Shown here piece by piece: positions 16,688-26,200 of a stretch of DNA of 64,000 nucleotides. Positions within the stretch are counted from its first letter, which is position 1; each line of letters begins with the position of its first letter. This DNA is from Kitasatospora sp. MAP5-34 (GTDB lineage: Bacteria > Actinomycetota > Actinomycetes > Streptomycetales > Streptomycetaceae). The notes beneath the pieces are model-generated. The model ran no database searches and had not been told where the DNA came from. It saw nothing but the letters and a program-made list of their open reading frames with translations. Where the stretch lies: positions 27,211 through 91,210 of the forward strand of contig NZ_JARXZC010000033.1 in the NCBI RefSeq assembly GCF_029894335.1. The letters are read 5' to 3'. The position numbers and the translations under genes were made by a program.

Positions 16688-17212
16688 ATGAGCCTCCGCC
16701 ACGCAGTCCTCGGCCTCCTCGTCGACCAGCCCGCCAGCGGCTACGACCTGATGAAGCGCTTCAACACCTCGCTGGCCAACGTCTGGCCCGCGACCCAGAG
16801 CCAGGTCTACGGGGAACTGGCCCGCCTCGCCGACAACGGCCTGATCGACGTCGCCGCAGAGGGTCCACGCGGGCGCAAGGAGTACACACTCACCGATACG
16901 GGCCTGGCCGAGCTTCAACGCTGGCTGATCGAGGACAAGCCGGAGCCTCGGCGCAGCAGCGCGCTGCTCCGCGTCTTCTTCATAGGTGTACTCACCCCGG
17001 AGCAGGCGGCGGACTACCTGGCCAGGGCGGCCGAGCAGGCCGCAGCGGACCAGGCCGCGCTACGACAACTGCAGGACTCCCTCGATTGGACCGAGCCGGG
17101 CCAGCTGACCGTCAACGGCCGACTGGCGCTCGAGTACGGCCTGCGCCTGTACGCGATGCAGGAGGAGTGGGCGCACTGGGCCGCCGGCCAGCTCACCTCC
17201 GCCACCGACTGA
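16688..17212 (+). CDS. PadR-family transcriptional regulator
   Basis: A 174-residue PadR regulator. The winged-helix domain (residues 1-80) opens with SLRHAVLGLLVDQPASGYDLMKRF and has the family's YGELARLADNGLI recognition region. The C-terminal part, rich in Ala and Gln, would form the dimerising coiled coil. It is divergent from the truncated carotenoid oxygenase gene, and the 105-bp gap contains two TTGACANRTCRA-like boxes, probably its operators. Regulators of this family usually repress the neighbouring divergent gene and themselves, released by a small ligand. With the neighbour broken, its present target may be only the membrane protein gene. Confidence 0.9.
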   Translation: MSLRHAVLGLLVDQPASGYDLMKRFNTSLANVWPATQSQVYGELARLADNGLIDVAAEGPRGRKEYTLTDTGLAELQRWLIEDKPEPRRSSALLRVFFIGVLTPEQAADYLARAAEQAAADQAALRQLQDSLDWTEPGQLTVNGRLALEYGLRLYAMQEEWAHWAAGQLTSATD

Positions 17213-17273
17213 CGTCCGCACCGAACCACATCAACTCGCGCTGGGCGCCCGCACCACCGCAGCGGAACGTCCG

Positions 17274-18533
17274 TCAGGCGACGCTGCGGATGCGGTGGAC
17301 CAGCAGGCCGGCCAGCAGGGTGACCAGAGCGGTGGCGGTGTAGAGGCCGCCGTAGCCGCCGAGGTGGGCGACGATCGGGGCGGCGAGGGCCGGGGCGAGC
17401 ACCTGGGGGCCGGAGTTGGCGATGTTGATCACGCCGAGGTCCTTGGCCCGGTCGGCGGCGGCGGGGAGCACCTGGGTCACCAGGGCCTGGTCGACGGCGA
17501 GGTAGATCCCGTAACCCGCGCCGAGCACCGCAGCGGCCAGCACGGTGGCCGGCCAGGTGTGCACGGCTGCCAGCAGCAGGGCGGCCAGCGCCATCACCAC
17601 GCAGGAGACGGCGACCAACGCCTTGCGGCGCCCGGTGCGGTCGGAGACCACGCCGCTGGGGATCGCGGTGAGCAGGGCGGCGAGGGTGTAGACGGCGGTG
17701 AGGACGAGGACGCCGTTGTCGGGGGACGGGTAGTGCACGGCGTCGGTGAGGTAGTAGAGCAGGTAGAGGGTGCCGATCGCGTTGCCCAGATTGATCAGAA
17801 AACGGGTGAGCCAAGCCCAGCCGAAGTCGGGGTACCGGCGCGGGCTGACCCAGTAACCGGCCAGCAGCGTACGGAGGTTGAAGGAGGCCCGGGCTTCCGG
17901 CGCGAGTACCGCGTCGGGGCAGAACAGGACGAACGGCAGCGCGAGGGCGACCGTGACCGCAGCGGTCAGCGCGTAGCCGGGGAGGACGCCGCTCACCACC
18001 ACCGTCACCAGCAGCGCCCCGACCACCAGCCCCAGCGACTGGCTGATCCCGGTCCACCCCGACACCACGGCCCGCTGCGCGAGCGGCACCTGGTCGGCGA
18101 CGGGCGCGGTCACCCCGGCCAGCATGATGTTCAGACCCGCCTGGGCGAGCGCCCAGCCGGCGACGATGCCGGCCAGCCCGTGCTGCCCGGCCGTGCAGAG
18201 CAGGCCGGCGGCACCGATCAGCGCGCCGGCCAGGATCCACGGGCGGCGACGGCCGAACCGGCTGGTCGTCCGGTCCGAGACCGCTCCGGCCAGCGGGTTG
18301 ACCAGCATCGCGACCAGGGCACCCACTCCCGTCACCCAGGAGAGCAGCCCGGCCTTGTGGGCGGCGTCGAGGTGTTCGAGCTGCAACGGGAGCAGGATCT
18401 GGATCGGGGTGAAGAAGCCCAGGAAGACCGCGAGGTTCGCCAGGCTGAGCGAGGCCGTCCAGCGTGCCGTCACGCGGGTGGTGGGCTCGTCGAGGGCGGT
18501 GCGGTCCATGGTCCACCCCATCCGGCCGAACAT
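17274..18533 (-). CDS. MFS transporter (sugar/GPH-like)
   Basis: A 419-residue twelve-helix major facilitator protein. The loop motif SDRTTSRFGRRRPW after helix 2 and its second-half counterpart SDRTGRRKALV are typical of the superfamily and resemble sugar:cation (GPH/SLC45-like) transporters. Its stop lies 61 bp from the convergent PadR stop. The ATG at the 5' end is overlapped by a long inverted repeat, which suggests direct control of initiation or a repressor site. No regulator adjoins it on that side. It may serve the NRPS cluster as an exporter or be an independent sugar transporter. Confidence 0.82.
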   Translation of the reverse strand: MFGRMGWTMDRTALDEPTTRVTARWTASLSLANLAVFLGFFTPIQILLPLQLEHLDAAHKAGLLSWVTGVGALVAMLVNPLAGAVSDRTTSRFGRRRPWILAGALIGAAGLLCTAGQHGLAGIVAGWALAQAGLNIMLAGVTAPVADQVPLAQRAVVSGWTGISQSLGLVVGALLVTVVVSGVLPGYALTAAVTVALALPFVLFCPDAVLAPEARASFNLRTLLAGYWVSPRRYPDFGWAWLTRFLINLGNAIGTLYLLYYLTDAVHYPSPDNGVLVLTAVYTLAALLTAIPSGVVSDRTGRRKALVAVSCVVMALAALLLAAVHTWPATVLAAAVLGAGYGIYLAVDQALVTQVLPAAADRAKDLGVINIANSGPQVLAPALAAPIVAHLGGYGGLYTATALVTLLAGLLVHRIRSVA

Positions 18534-18553
18534 GAGAGACCCTCATGTCCGGC
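18525..18553. promoter_or_regulatory. Inverted repeat over the MFS start codon
   Basis: Two 12-bp arms (GCCGAACATGAG and CTCATGTCCGGC) match with one mismatch around a 5-bp centre, and the minus-strand start codon lies in one arm. Such a site could be a repressor operator or an mRNA hairpin hiding the start. If the start is instead 24 bp further in (MDRTALDEP), the repeat would lie in the leader. Confidence 0.5.
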
Positions 18554-19296
18554 TGAGTGTAGGGGTGGGGCGGGCGTACGGCTAGGCCCGGCGCACGGCG
18601 ATCAGGTCGCCCGTCCGCGCGGAATCGACTGCCGGGAAGTCACGGCCGGACGGCCCTGGCAGCACAGGTGTCGAGCGGCACAGGCCGCGTCAAGTCCCCC
18701 CGGCCGGGCGACACCGGATTCCCACTCCGGCATGGCCGGAATGGAACGGCGGCCGACCCGCAAACTGCCCGCCCCCGGACTGCTTGCCTGGTCCAGACGC
18801 TGAAACACGCATTACTCCTGCGGAGACGATCGGGCATTGACACCTCCGGCGACATGATCAATCATCAGGCGAGACGTTAGATCGGAACGGCAACCAACCT
18901 TCTCCCTATTCAGACAGTCGGCCGTTGACTGCCTGTCCTGCCGGGGAAATGAGCACGCGGTGGGTGAGATGGTGGCTTCAAACCGTGCGGACAGTCCGCT
19001 CCGCCGAGGGGCACGTACGGAAGGCGGCCGTTCCGGCGGCGCCGGGCGTACACAGTCATCGTTCATCGCCAGACACTGAGTCCGCCTGCCACTGAGTCCC
19101 CGGACACCGAGTCCGCCTGAACGGGGAACACCCCGGTGCCCCATCGCGGGGGCACCGCCGAGAACCACACCAGGTGCCTGCGGTCGCAGCAGTGCACCCG
19201 TCGAGTAGTCACCGTCCCTCCCGCCCGCCCGCCGGGCCGGTGAGTCGACCCCGCACGCCTCCCCAACTGTCCTCCGCTCCGAGGAAAGAGCTGGCT
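18549..19296. other. Long leader region upstream of the NRPS operon
   Basis: No gene is supported in these roughly 750 bases; open frames here have unconvincing composition. A possible promoter (TTGACA at 18,837, 17-bp spacer, AATCAT) overlaps a 12-bp palindrome ATGATCAATCAT. Near 19,074-19,121 there are three diverged direct repeats of the type ACTGAGTCCGCCTG. The base composition is noticeably less GC-rich between about 18,800 and 18,960, as expected for a promoter region. Confidence 0.5.
18837..18865 (+). promoter_or_regulatory. Putative promoter/operator for the NRPS operon
   Basis: TTGACA at 18,837-18,842 and AATCAT at 18,860-18,865 are separated by 17 bp. The palindrome ATGAT-CA-ATCAT covers the -10 end, so a repressor bound here would block the promoter. 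It lies about 430 bp before the chosen NRPS start, so a long leader is implied. Confidence 0.35.
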
Positions 19297-22200
19297 TTGC
19301 CGACGATACGCACCTCCCCCACGACGACGACCAGCAGCCACCGCGACGTACCAGGACCTGATGCCGACGAGTCGGCAGCAGGCGCGCGGACCGAACCGCA
19401 GCCGCTCTCCTTCGCGCAGCAACGGCTCTGGACGCTGGCTCAACTGACGGGCGCCGGTGAGGCCTACAACGAGTCGGTCGTGCACCGGCTGCGCGGGCCG
19501 CTGGACCGTGGGGTGCTGGCCCGGGCGCTGGACGCGATCGTCGTCCGGCACGAGGTGCTGCGTACCCGCCTTGTCCCCGCAGGCGGCGAGGTGCACCAGT
19601 GGATCGACCGGTCGGACATCGGCTACCCCCTCCTGACGGACGACCTGACCGGTGTCCCCGATCCCGAAGCCCGGCTGGCCGCGCTGCAACGTGCGGAGGC
19701 CACCGCGCCCTTCGATCTGGGCAGCGGCCCGCTGGCCCGTGGCCGCCTGGTCACCCTGGCCCCGGACCACCACGCGCTGCTGCTCACGATGCATCACACG
19801 GTCTTCGACGGATCGTCGATGGACGTCATGATGCGCGAACTCACCGCGCTCTACTCGGCGTTCCTCCGTGGTGACGACGACCCGCTGCCGCCGTTGCCCC
19901 TCCAGTACGCCGACTACGCCCGTCGGCAGCGCGAGTGGATGGACGGTACGGAGCAGACCGCGCAGGCGGATTACTGGCAGCAGAACCTGGCCGGCGCCCC
20001 GCCCCTGCTCGAGCTCCCGACCGACCGGCCCCGACCACCCGAGCAGGACCACCACGGCGGCCGGGTGGCGATCAACCTTGACGAGGAGCTGACGGCCGGC
20101 CTGCGCACGCTCGCGCGGCAGCACGGCGGCACCCTTTTCGTCGCCGCGCTGACCGGCTGGTCCCTGATGCTGTCACGACTGGCCGGGGAGACCGACCTCG
20201 TGGTCGGCGTACCGACGGCGAACCGCCGCAGCCGCGATCTCGCCGGACTCATCGGCTTCTTCGTCAACTCCCTTGCCGTACGCGTCGATCTGTCCGACGC
20301 GCCGACGGTCTCCACCGCACTGGGCCGGACGCGCGCCGCCGTCCGTGGGGCGTTGGACCACCAGGACCTGCCGTTCGAGCGGGTGGTGGAGTTGGTCAAC
20401 CCGCCGCGCAGCAACGCCCATTCACCGCTGTTCCAGACCATGTTCGCCTGGCAGCCGTCGCGCAGCGGCCTGTTGGACCTGCCGGGTATTGAGGCTGATC
20501 CCCTCGAAATCCCGTTCGCCGCCGCCAAGTTCGACCTCGCGCTGTCGCTGGCCGAGGAGGACGGCCGGCTGGTCGGCCATCTCGACTACGCCACCGCCCT
20601 GTTCGACCACGAGAGCGCCGAACGCTACGCGGGGTACCTGCGACGGGTGTTGGCCCAGATGGTGGCCGAACCTGACCGGCAGGTCGCGGAGCTCACGCTG
20701 ATGGCCCCGGACGAGCGCCACCGACTGCTCACGGACTGGGACGCGACCCAGGGCGCCGAGGCCGTGCCGCCCTCCGGGCTCGGCGGCCTGATCGAACGCT
20801 TCGAGGCGCGGGTACGGGCCCACCCGGACGGCCCGGCGCTCGTCTGTGCCGATGGGCGGACCGACTACGCCGTACTCGAGCGGCGCGCCAACCGGTTGGC
20901 GCACGCGCTCATCGCGCGCGGGATCGGCCCCGACCAGGTGGTCGGCCTGCACGCCGGACGGTCCACGGAGCTGGTCGTGGGTGTCCTCGGCATCCTCAAG
21001 GCGGGCGCCGCCTTCCTCCCGCTCGACCCCGGCCAGCCCATCGAGCGGCTGACCGCCATGGTGACGGACGCCGCGCCGGCCCTGGTACTGAGCACCACGG
21101 ACGACTGGCAGGACCTGCGCTCGGTCGAGGCGGAGGGTGTACGTGACGACGCCCCCGCAGTCGCGGTCGGCCCGTCGCAGCTGGCCTACGTGCTCTACAC
21201 TTCGGGCTCCACCGGCCGCCCCAAGGGCGTCGCGGTGACGCACGGCAGTGTGCTCAACCTCCTCGACACCTGGCTCGCCCGGTTCGGCCCGACACCCGGT
21301 GAGGCCAGCTCCGCGTGGTCCAGCATCAGCTTCGACGCGACGATCCACGAGCTCTTGCTGCCGCTCACCACGGGTGCCGTACTGCACCTCGTCCCCGACG
21401 ACCTGCGCGCCGACCCCGAGGCGCTGCTGGACTGGATGCGCCGACACCGCATCGTCCAGGCGTTCCTGCCCCCGGCGTACGTCCGGTGGATCGACGAGGC
21501 GCCCGAGGAGCGGCTCGCCGGACTCGCGCTGCGCCAGCTGCTGACCGGAGTGGAGTCCCTCCCGGAGATCGCGCTCCACCGCATGACGCAGGTGCTGCCC
21601 GGCCTGCGGATCTGCTACGGCTACGGCCCCACCGAGAGCACCGTCTACTGCACCTTCTACACCGACCCGCAGCCCCTCGACCGGCCCTGCCCGATCGGCC
21701 GGCCGCTCGGCAACACCCGCCTCTACCTGCTCGACGAACGGCTCCAGCCGGTGCCCACCGGGGTCACGGGAGAGGTCTGGACCGGTGGCGCCGGACTCGC
21801 CGCAGGCTACCTGAACCGCCCGGACCTGACGGACGAACGGTTCCTCCCCGACCCCTTCGTACCGGGCGAGCGCATCTACCGCACCGGCGACCTCGCCCGC
21901 CGACTCCCCGACGGCAACGCCGAGTTCCTCGGCCGCCGGGACGACCAGGTCAAGCTGCGCGGCTTCCGGATCGAACCCCGCGAGGTGGAGGCGGCGCTGC
22001 TGGCGGTGTCCGGTGTACGCGAGGCGGCTGTCCTCGCCGACCGCGACGACGCCGGCGAACTACGCCTGGTGGCCGCCATCGGCCGAGGCGACACCGAGCC
22101 GAGGCAGCCGCACGAGTGGCGCGCCGCGCTGGCCGAGCGGCTGCCGGACTACATGATTCCCGCGCTCTTCGTCGAACTGCCCGCGCTACCGCTGAACCGC

Positions 22201-23283
22201 AGCGGCAAGCTCGACCGCGCCGAGCTGCTGCGGCAGGCCCGGACGGCCGCTCCTCAGCAGGTCAACACGGCCACCCCGCGCGACCACGTCGAGCTGGCCC
22301 TCCACCGCATCTGGACACGGGTGCTGGTTCACCCCGCGATCAGCATCACCGACAACTTCTTCGAGATCGGCGGCACTTCGATCTCCGCCATCAAGGTGGC
22401 GGCCGCCGTCCGCGAGGAGTTCGGCGACAGCCTGCCCATCCGTGACGTCATCTCGCACCCGACGATCGAGACCCTCGCCGAGCGCCTGCGCACCGGCACG
22501 GCCCGGCAGTTGAGCGGAAACCTGATCGAGTTCCGCAAGGGCGACGGACGCCGCCGGGTGGTCTGCGTCCACCCGGCGGGCGGCACCGCCTTCTGCTACC
22601 TGTCGCTCGCCGCCGCGCTACCGGAGGAGATCGGCGTGTACGGCATCCAGTCGCCCGGCCTGGACCCGGGCGAGACGCCGCTGCCCACCGTCGAGGCCAT
22701 GGCGCGGGAGTACCTGAGGCTGGTCGAGCCGCGCGCGGACGAGTCGCTGGTGCTGTGCGGGCTGTCCTACGGCGGCCTGGTCGCGCACGAGATGGGCCGG
22801 CTGCTGGCCGAGGCCGGACACCCCCGGTTCAGCGTGGTCCTGCTCGACAGCCGTAGCACCGACGACCCGCAGGAGCGGGCCGCGATCGAGCCCGTCGAGG
22901 CGGCGGACTTCCGCGAGAAGCTGGTCAGGTTCAACGGGATGTACCCGGGCATCGAGGACGCGCAGATCGACCGGTACTTCCGGATCTACAACCACAACCG
23001 GATGTCCGCCCGCGCCTACCTCGTGCCGCCGTCACCGGCCCGGCTGGTGTTCGTCCAGGCGTCCGGGGAGGACGAGGACGTGGAGCACGAAGCCCGCGCG
23101 TTCTGGCAACGACGGGCCGGTGACCGCCTGTTGGTGGAACCGGTGGGCTGCGGCCACTGGGACATGCTGGAGAGCGACGCGGTGCCGCAGATCGCGAAGC
23201 TGATCGTGGCGGAGCTGGTGCGGGTACCGGCTCAGCCCGCCTCCGCCGGGCCGTCCGACCTGCACACCGTGCGGGAGGCGTGA
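19297..23283 (+). CDS. NRPS, C-A-T-TE (single module with thioesterase)
   Basis: A 1,328-residue one-module NRPS. Domains in order are: condensation (LSFAQQRLW near 37, HHTVFDG near 166), adenylation (YTSGSTGRPKG near 633), carrier (FFEIGGTSISAIK near 1,020) and thioesterase (GLSYGG near 1,153). The ten-residue selectivity code read by hand is DAHFLGGVYK, which I cannot assign to a substrate. The TTG start is chosen for the GAGGAAAG eight bases upstream; other in-frame GTG starts lack one. The stop overlaps the next gene's start. In detoxin/rimosamide clusters a separate NRPS adds the last amino acid to the product of the hybrid enzyme, and this gene may do the same. Confidence 0.93.
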   Translation: MPTIRTSPTTTTSSHRDVPGPDADESAAGARTEPQPLSFAQQRLWTLAQLTGAGEAYNESVVHRLRGPLDRGVLARALDAIVVRHEVLRTRLVPAGGEVHQWIDRSDIGYPLLTDDLTGVPDPEARLAALQRAEATAPFDLGSGPLARGRLVTLAPDHHALLLTMHHTVFDGSSMDVMMRELTALYSAFLRGDDDPLPPLPLQYADYARRQREWMDGTEQTAQADYWQQNLAGAPPLLELPTDRPRPPEQDHHGGRVAINLDEELTAGLRTLARQHGGTLFVAALTGWSLMLSRLAGETDLVVGVPTANRRSRDLAGLIGFFVNSLAVRVDLSDAPTVSTALGRTRAAVRGALDHQDLPFERVVELVNPPRSNAHSPLFQTMFAWQPSRSGLLDLPGIEADPLEIPFAAAKFDLALSLAEEDGRLVGHLDYATALFDHESAERYAGYLRRVLAQMVAEPDRQVAELTLMAPDERHRLLTDWDATQGAEAVPPSGLGGLIERFEARVRAHPDGPALVCADGRTDYAVLERRANRLAHALIARGIGPDQVVGLHAGRSTELVVGVLGILKAGAAFLPLDPGQPIERLTAMVTDAAPALVLSTTDDWQDLRSVEAEGVRDDAPAVAVGPSQLAYVLYTSGSTGRPKGVAVTHGSVLNLLDTWLARFGPTPGEASSAWSSISFDATIHELLLPLTTGAVLHLVPDDLRADPEALLDWMRRHRIVQAFLPPAYVRWIDEAPEERLAGLALRQLLTGVESLPEIALHRMTQVLPGLRICYGYGPTESTVYCTFYTDPQPLDRPCPIGRPLGNTRLYLLDERLQPVPTGVTGEVWTGGAGLAAGYLNRPDLTDERFLPDPFVPGERIYRTGDLARRLPDGNAEFLGRRDDQVKLRGFRIEPREVEAALLAVSGVREAAVLADRDDAGELRLVAAIGRGDTEPRQPHEWRAALAERLPDYMIPALFVELPALPLNRSGKLDRAELLRQARTAAPQQVNTATPRDHVELALHRIWTRVLVHPAISITDNFFEIGGTSISAIKVAAAVREEFGDSLPIRDVISHPTIETLAERLRTGTARQLSGNLIEFRKGDGRRRVVCVHPAGGTAFCYLSLAAALPEEIGVYGIQSPGLDPGETPLPTVEAMAREYLRLVEPRADESLVLCGLSYGGLVAHEMGRLLAEAGHPRFSVVLLDSRSTDDPQERAAIEPVEAADFREKLVRFNGMYPGIEDAQIDRYFRIYNHNRMSARAYLVPPSPARLVFVQASGEDEDVEHEARAFWQRRAGDRLLVEPVGCGHWDMLESDAVPQIAKLIVAELVRVPAQPASAGPSDLHTVREA

Positions 23284-26200
23284 TGCGACTCGGCACCGAA
23301 CCCATCACGGGCCTCGCCCAGGGCGTGCACGCCCGGGCACTGCAAACCCCCGGCGCGCTCGCGCTGGTCGACGGCGACCAGCGGCTCGACTACGCCGCCC
23401 TGGACGCGGCCGGCGCGGCGGTGGCCGACGGGCTGCGCCGCAGCGGAGTCCAGGCCGGCCAGGCGGTGGCGGTCCACCTCCCCCGTTCCTGGCAGTTGGT
23501 CTGCGCGATGCTCGGCATCCTCCGGGTCGGCGCCAGGGTCGTGCCACTCGACGCGCAGAGCCCGCCGGAGCGCCGTCATCACATCCTGACCGACTCCGCC
23601 GCCGTGGCGCTGATCCACGCGGACACCGCGCCCGAGAACCTGCCGGACGGCGTACGGGCTCTCCCGGTGACCGCCCTGCTCGCCCACCGTGCCGCATCCG
23701 AGGCCCCGTTCACCGGAGCGCCGGTCTCCTTCCTCTTCTACACCTCCGGAACCACCGGCCTCCCCAAGGGAGTTGAGGTGACGGAGCGCGGTGTCCTGCG
23801 GCTGGCCCGCCCGGGGTACCTCGAGCTGGAGCAGGGTGCGCGCTACGCCTGCATGTCCAACCCCGCGTTCGACGCGCTGAACTTCGAGGTCTGGGCGCCG
23901 CTGCTGACCGGCGGCTGCTGCGTGATCATGGACGACTCGGACGTCCAGACCCCGGACCGGCTGGCGGCGGCACTGCTACGCGAACGGATCGACACCCTCT
24001 TCGTCACCGTGGCACTCTTCAACGCCGTGGTGGACGCCGTCCCCGACTGTTTCGCCGGCGTCGGGCAGGTGCTGGTGGGCGGCGAGCAGCTCAACTCCCG
24101 GCTGATACACCGCTGGTACCGTCACAACGCGGACAGCCCCACCCGGCTGCACAACGTCTACGGCCCGACCGAGACCACCACCTTCGCACTCTGCCACCCC
24201 ATCCCCCGGGACTTCGCCGCCGACGTCGTCCCGATCGGACGCCCGCTGCCCGACACCTTGGCGGTCCTCGTCGTACCGGGCACCGACCGGGAGGCCGCAC
24301 CCGGCGAGGTCGCCGAACTCCACCTGGCCGGAGCCGGGCTGGCGGCCGGCTACCGCAATCTGCCCGAGGAGACCGAGCGGCGGTTCGTCCGGCTGCCCTG
24401 GTACGACGACGGCCGCGACCTCTACTACCGGACCGGCGACCTGGTCCGCGCCGACGGCGACGGCGTCGTGGAGTACGTCGGACGCGCCGACCGGCAGGTG
24501 AAGGTACGCGGCTTCCGGATCGAACCCGGCGAGCTGGAGCGGCAGATCGTCAAGCACCCGGCCGTGCGGCAGGCATACGTCTGCACCCGCCGCGACGGCG
24601 AGTACGGCCCGAACGAGCTGCTCGCCTACCTCGTGCCCGACGGCGAGCTGACCTTCGGGGAGTTCGACCGCCACCTGGCGAACGGGCTGCCCGCCTACAT
24701 GCGTCCCCACCACCTCTACCTCCTCGACGCGCTGCCGCTGAACGCCAACGGCAAGGTCGACCAGGCCGCGCTGCTGGCCCGCGACACCCCGGCCTGGCGG
24801 CGGACGAACGGAACCGGCCCCGCCGCCACCGCCTGGGAGCGTGAGGTGCTGGAGCTGGTGGCCGAGGTGCTGGGGATGCCCGACCCCCGGCTCGACGACA
24901 GCTGGACCGCCATCGGCGGCGACTCACTGAAGGCGCTGCGACTGCGCTTCGAGGTCAGACGCCGCTGGGGCTGCGACCTGCCACAATCCGCAGTCCTGCG
25001 AGGGGACTTCACCTCGCTCGCCGAGGCCGTCGCCACCGCCCGCGCCGCCGGAAAGGCGCACTATCCCGTACCGGCCGGGCCCACCGAGGCCCGCACCGCA
25101 CCGGCCACCAGCGAGCAGCAGCGACTGTGGCTCTTCCAGCAGCGCTCGCCGCGATCCCGCGCCTACGACGTGACCACCGCCGTGCGGATCGACGGTCCGG
25201 TCGACGCCACGGCACTGAGGCGGTCGCTGCGACGCCTGGTGGACCAACACCCGGCGCTGCGCACCGGGTTCGAGGCGACGCCCGAGGGCCTGCGCCAGGT
25301 GGTCGGCGAGCCGTACGACCCCTGGACCGACCCCGGCACCGCCACTCCCCAGGACGAGAACGGCCAACGGGCCTTCGCCGAGGCGTTCTTCGCGCTCCCC
25401 TTCGACCTGGCCCTGCCCCGGATGCTGCGGACCTGCTGGCTGCCGCAGCACGGGGGCGGCGTCCTGCTGCTCCACCTGCACCACATCGCCGTCGACGGCT
25501 GGTCGCTCAACGTACTCTTCCGCGACCTGTCGGCGGGGTACCAGCAGCACCCATCGTACCCGGCGCAGCCCGCGCTCACGCCGCTGGACTTCGCACACTG
25601 GCAGGCCGATTGGTCCGCCCACCCGGGGTACCGCGCGCAACGCGCCGAACTACGGGACCACTACGCCGGTTTGGCCGAGGTCGCCGAGCCGCTGCAGCCG
25701 AGCGGCACCCGCCCGATGGCAGAAGGACGACTGCTGCACACCACGCTGGACGTCGTGCGCCGCGCCCACGTCGACCGGCTCTGCGCCGAACTTGGCCTGA
25801 CCCGCTTCCAGTTGCTGCTGGGCGTCTTCGCCTGGAGCCTGTACGCCGTGACCGGCCGGACCCGGCTGAGGGTCGCCACTCCGGTGGCGAACCGGCCGGT
25901 GCAGGAGTTCGAGGCGAGCGTCGGCATGTTCGCCAACACCGTGCTGCTGCCGCTGTCCCTCACACCCGGTGAGGAACTGCGTGATCAGCTAAGGGACTTG
26001 GGCGCCGGGGTGCGCGAGGTGCTGGACCGGCAGGACGTCACGCTCTCCGACGTGCTGGCTGACCTGGGCCCGGGGGCCGGGCAATCGCCGTTCGACATCC
26101 TCTTCGTCCAGGAGAACACCGACTTCGGGGCACTGGCCCTGCCGTCCTGCGCCGCCCGCCCGCTGTGGTGGGCGCCGGCCGAGGCGAAGTGCCCGATGAC

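Noticed and set aside
16583..16918. Upstream in-frame extension of the carotenoid oxygenase remnant
   Set aside because: It runs antisense into the PadR gene and promoter; the ATG at 16,582 has AGGAG and begins the family homology.
18549..19296. Small genes in the NRPS leader region
   Set aside because: The short open frames lack ribosome-binding sites, have no recognisable motifs and conflict with each other on both strands.
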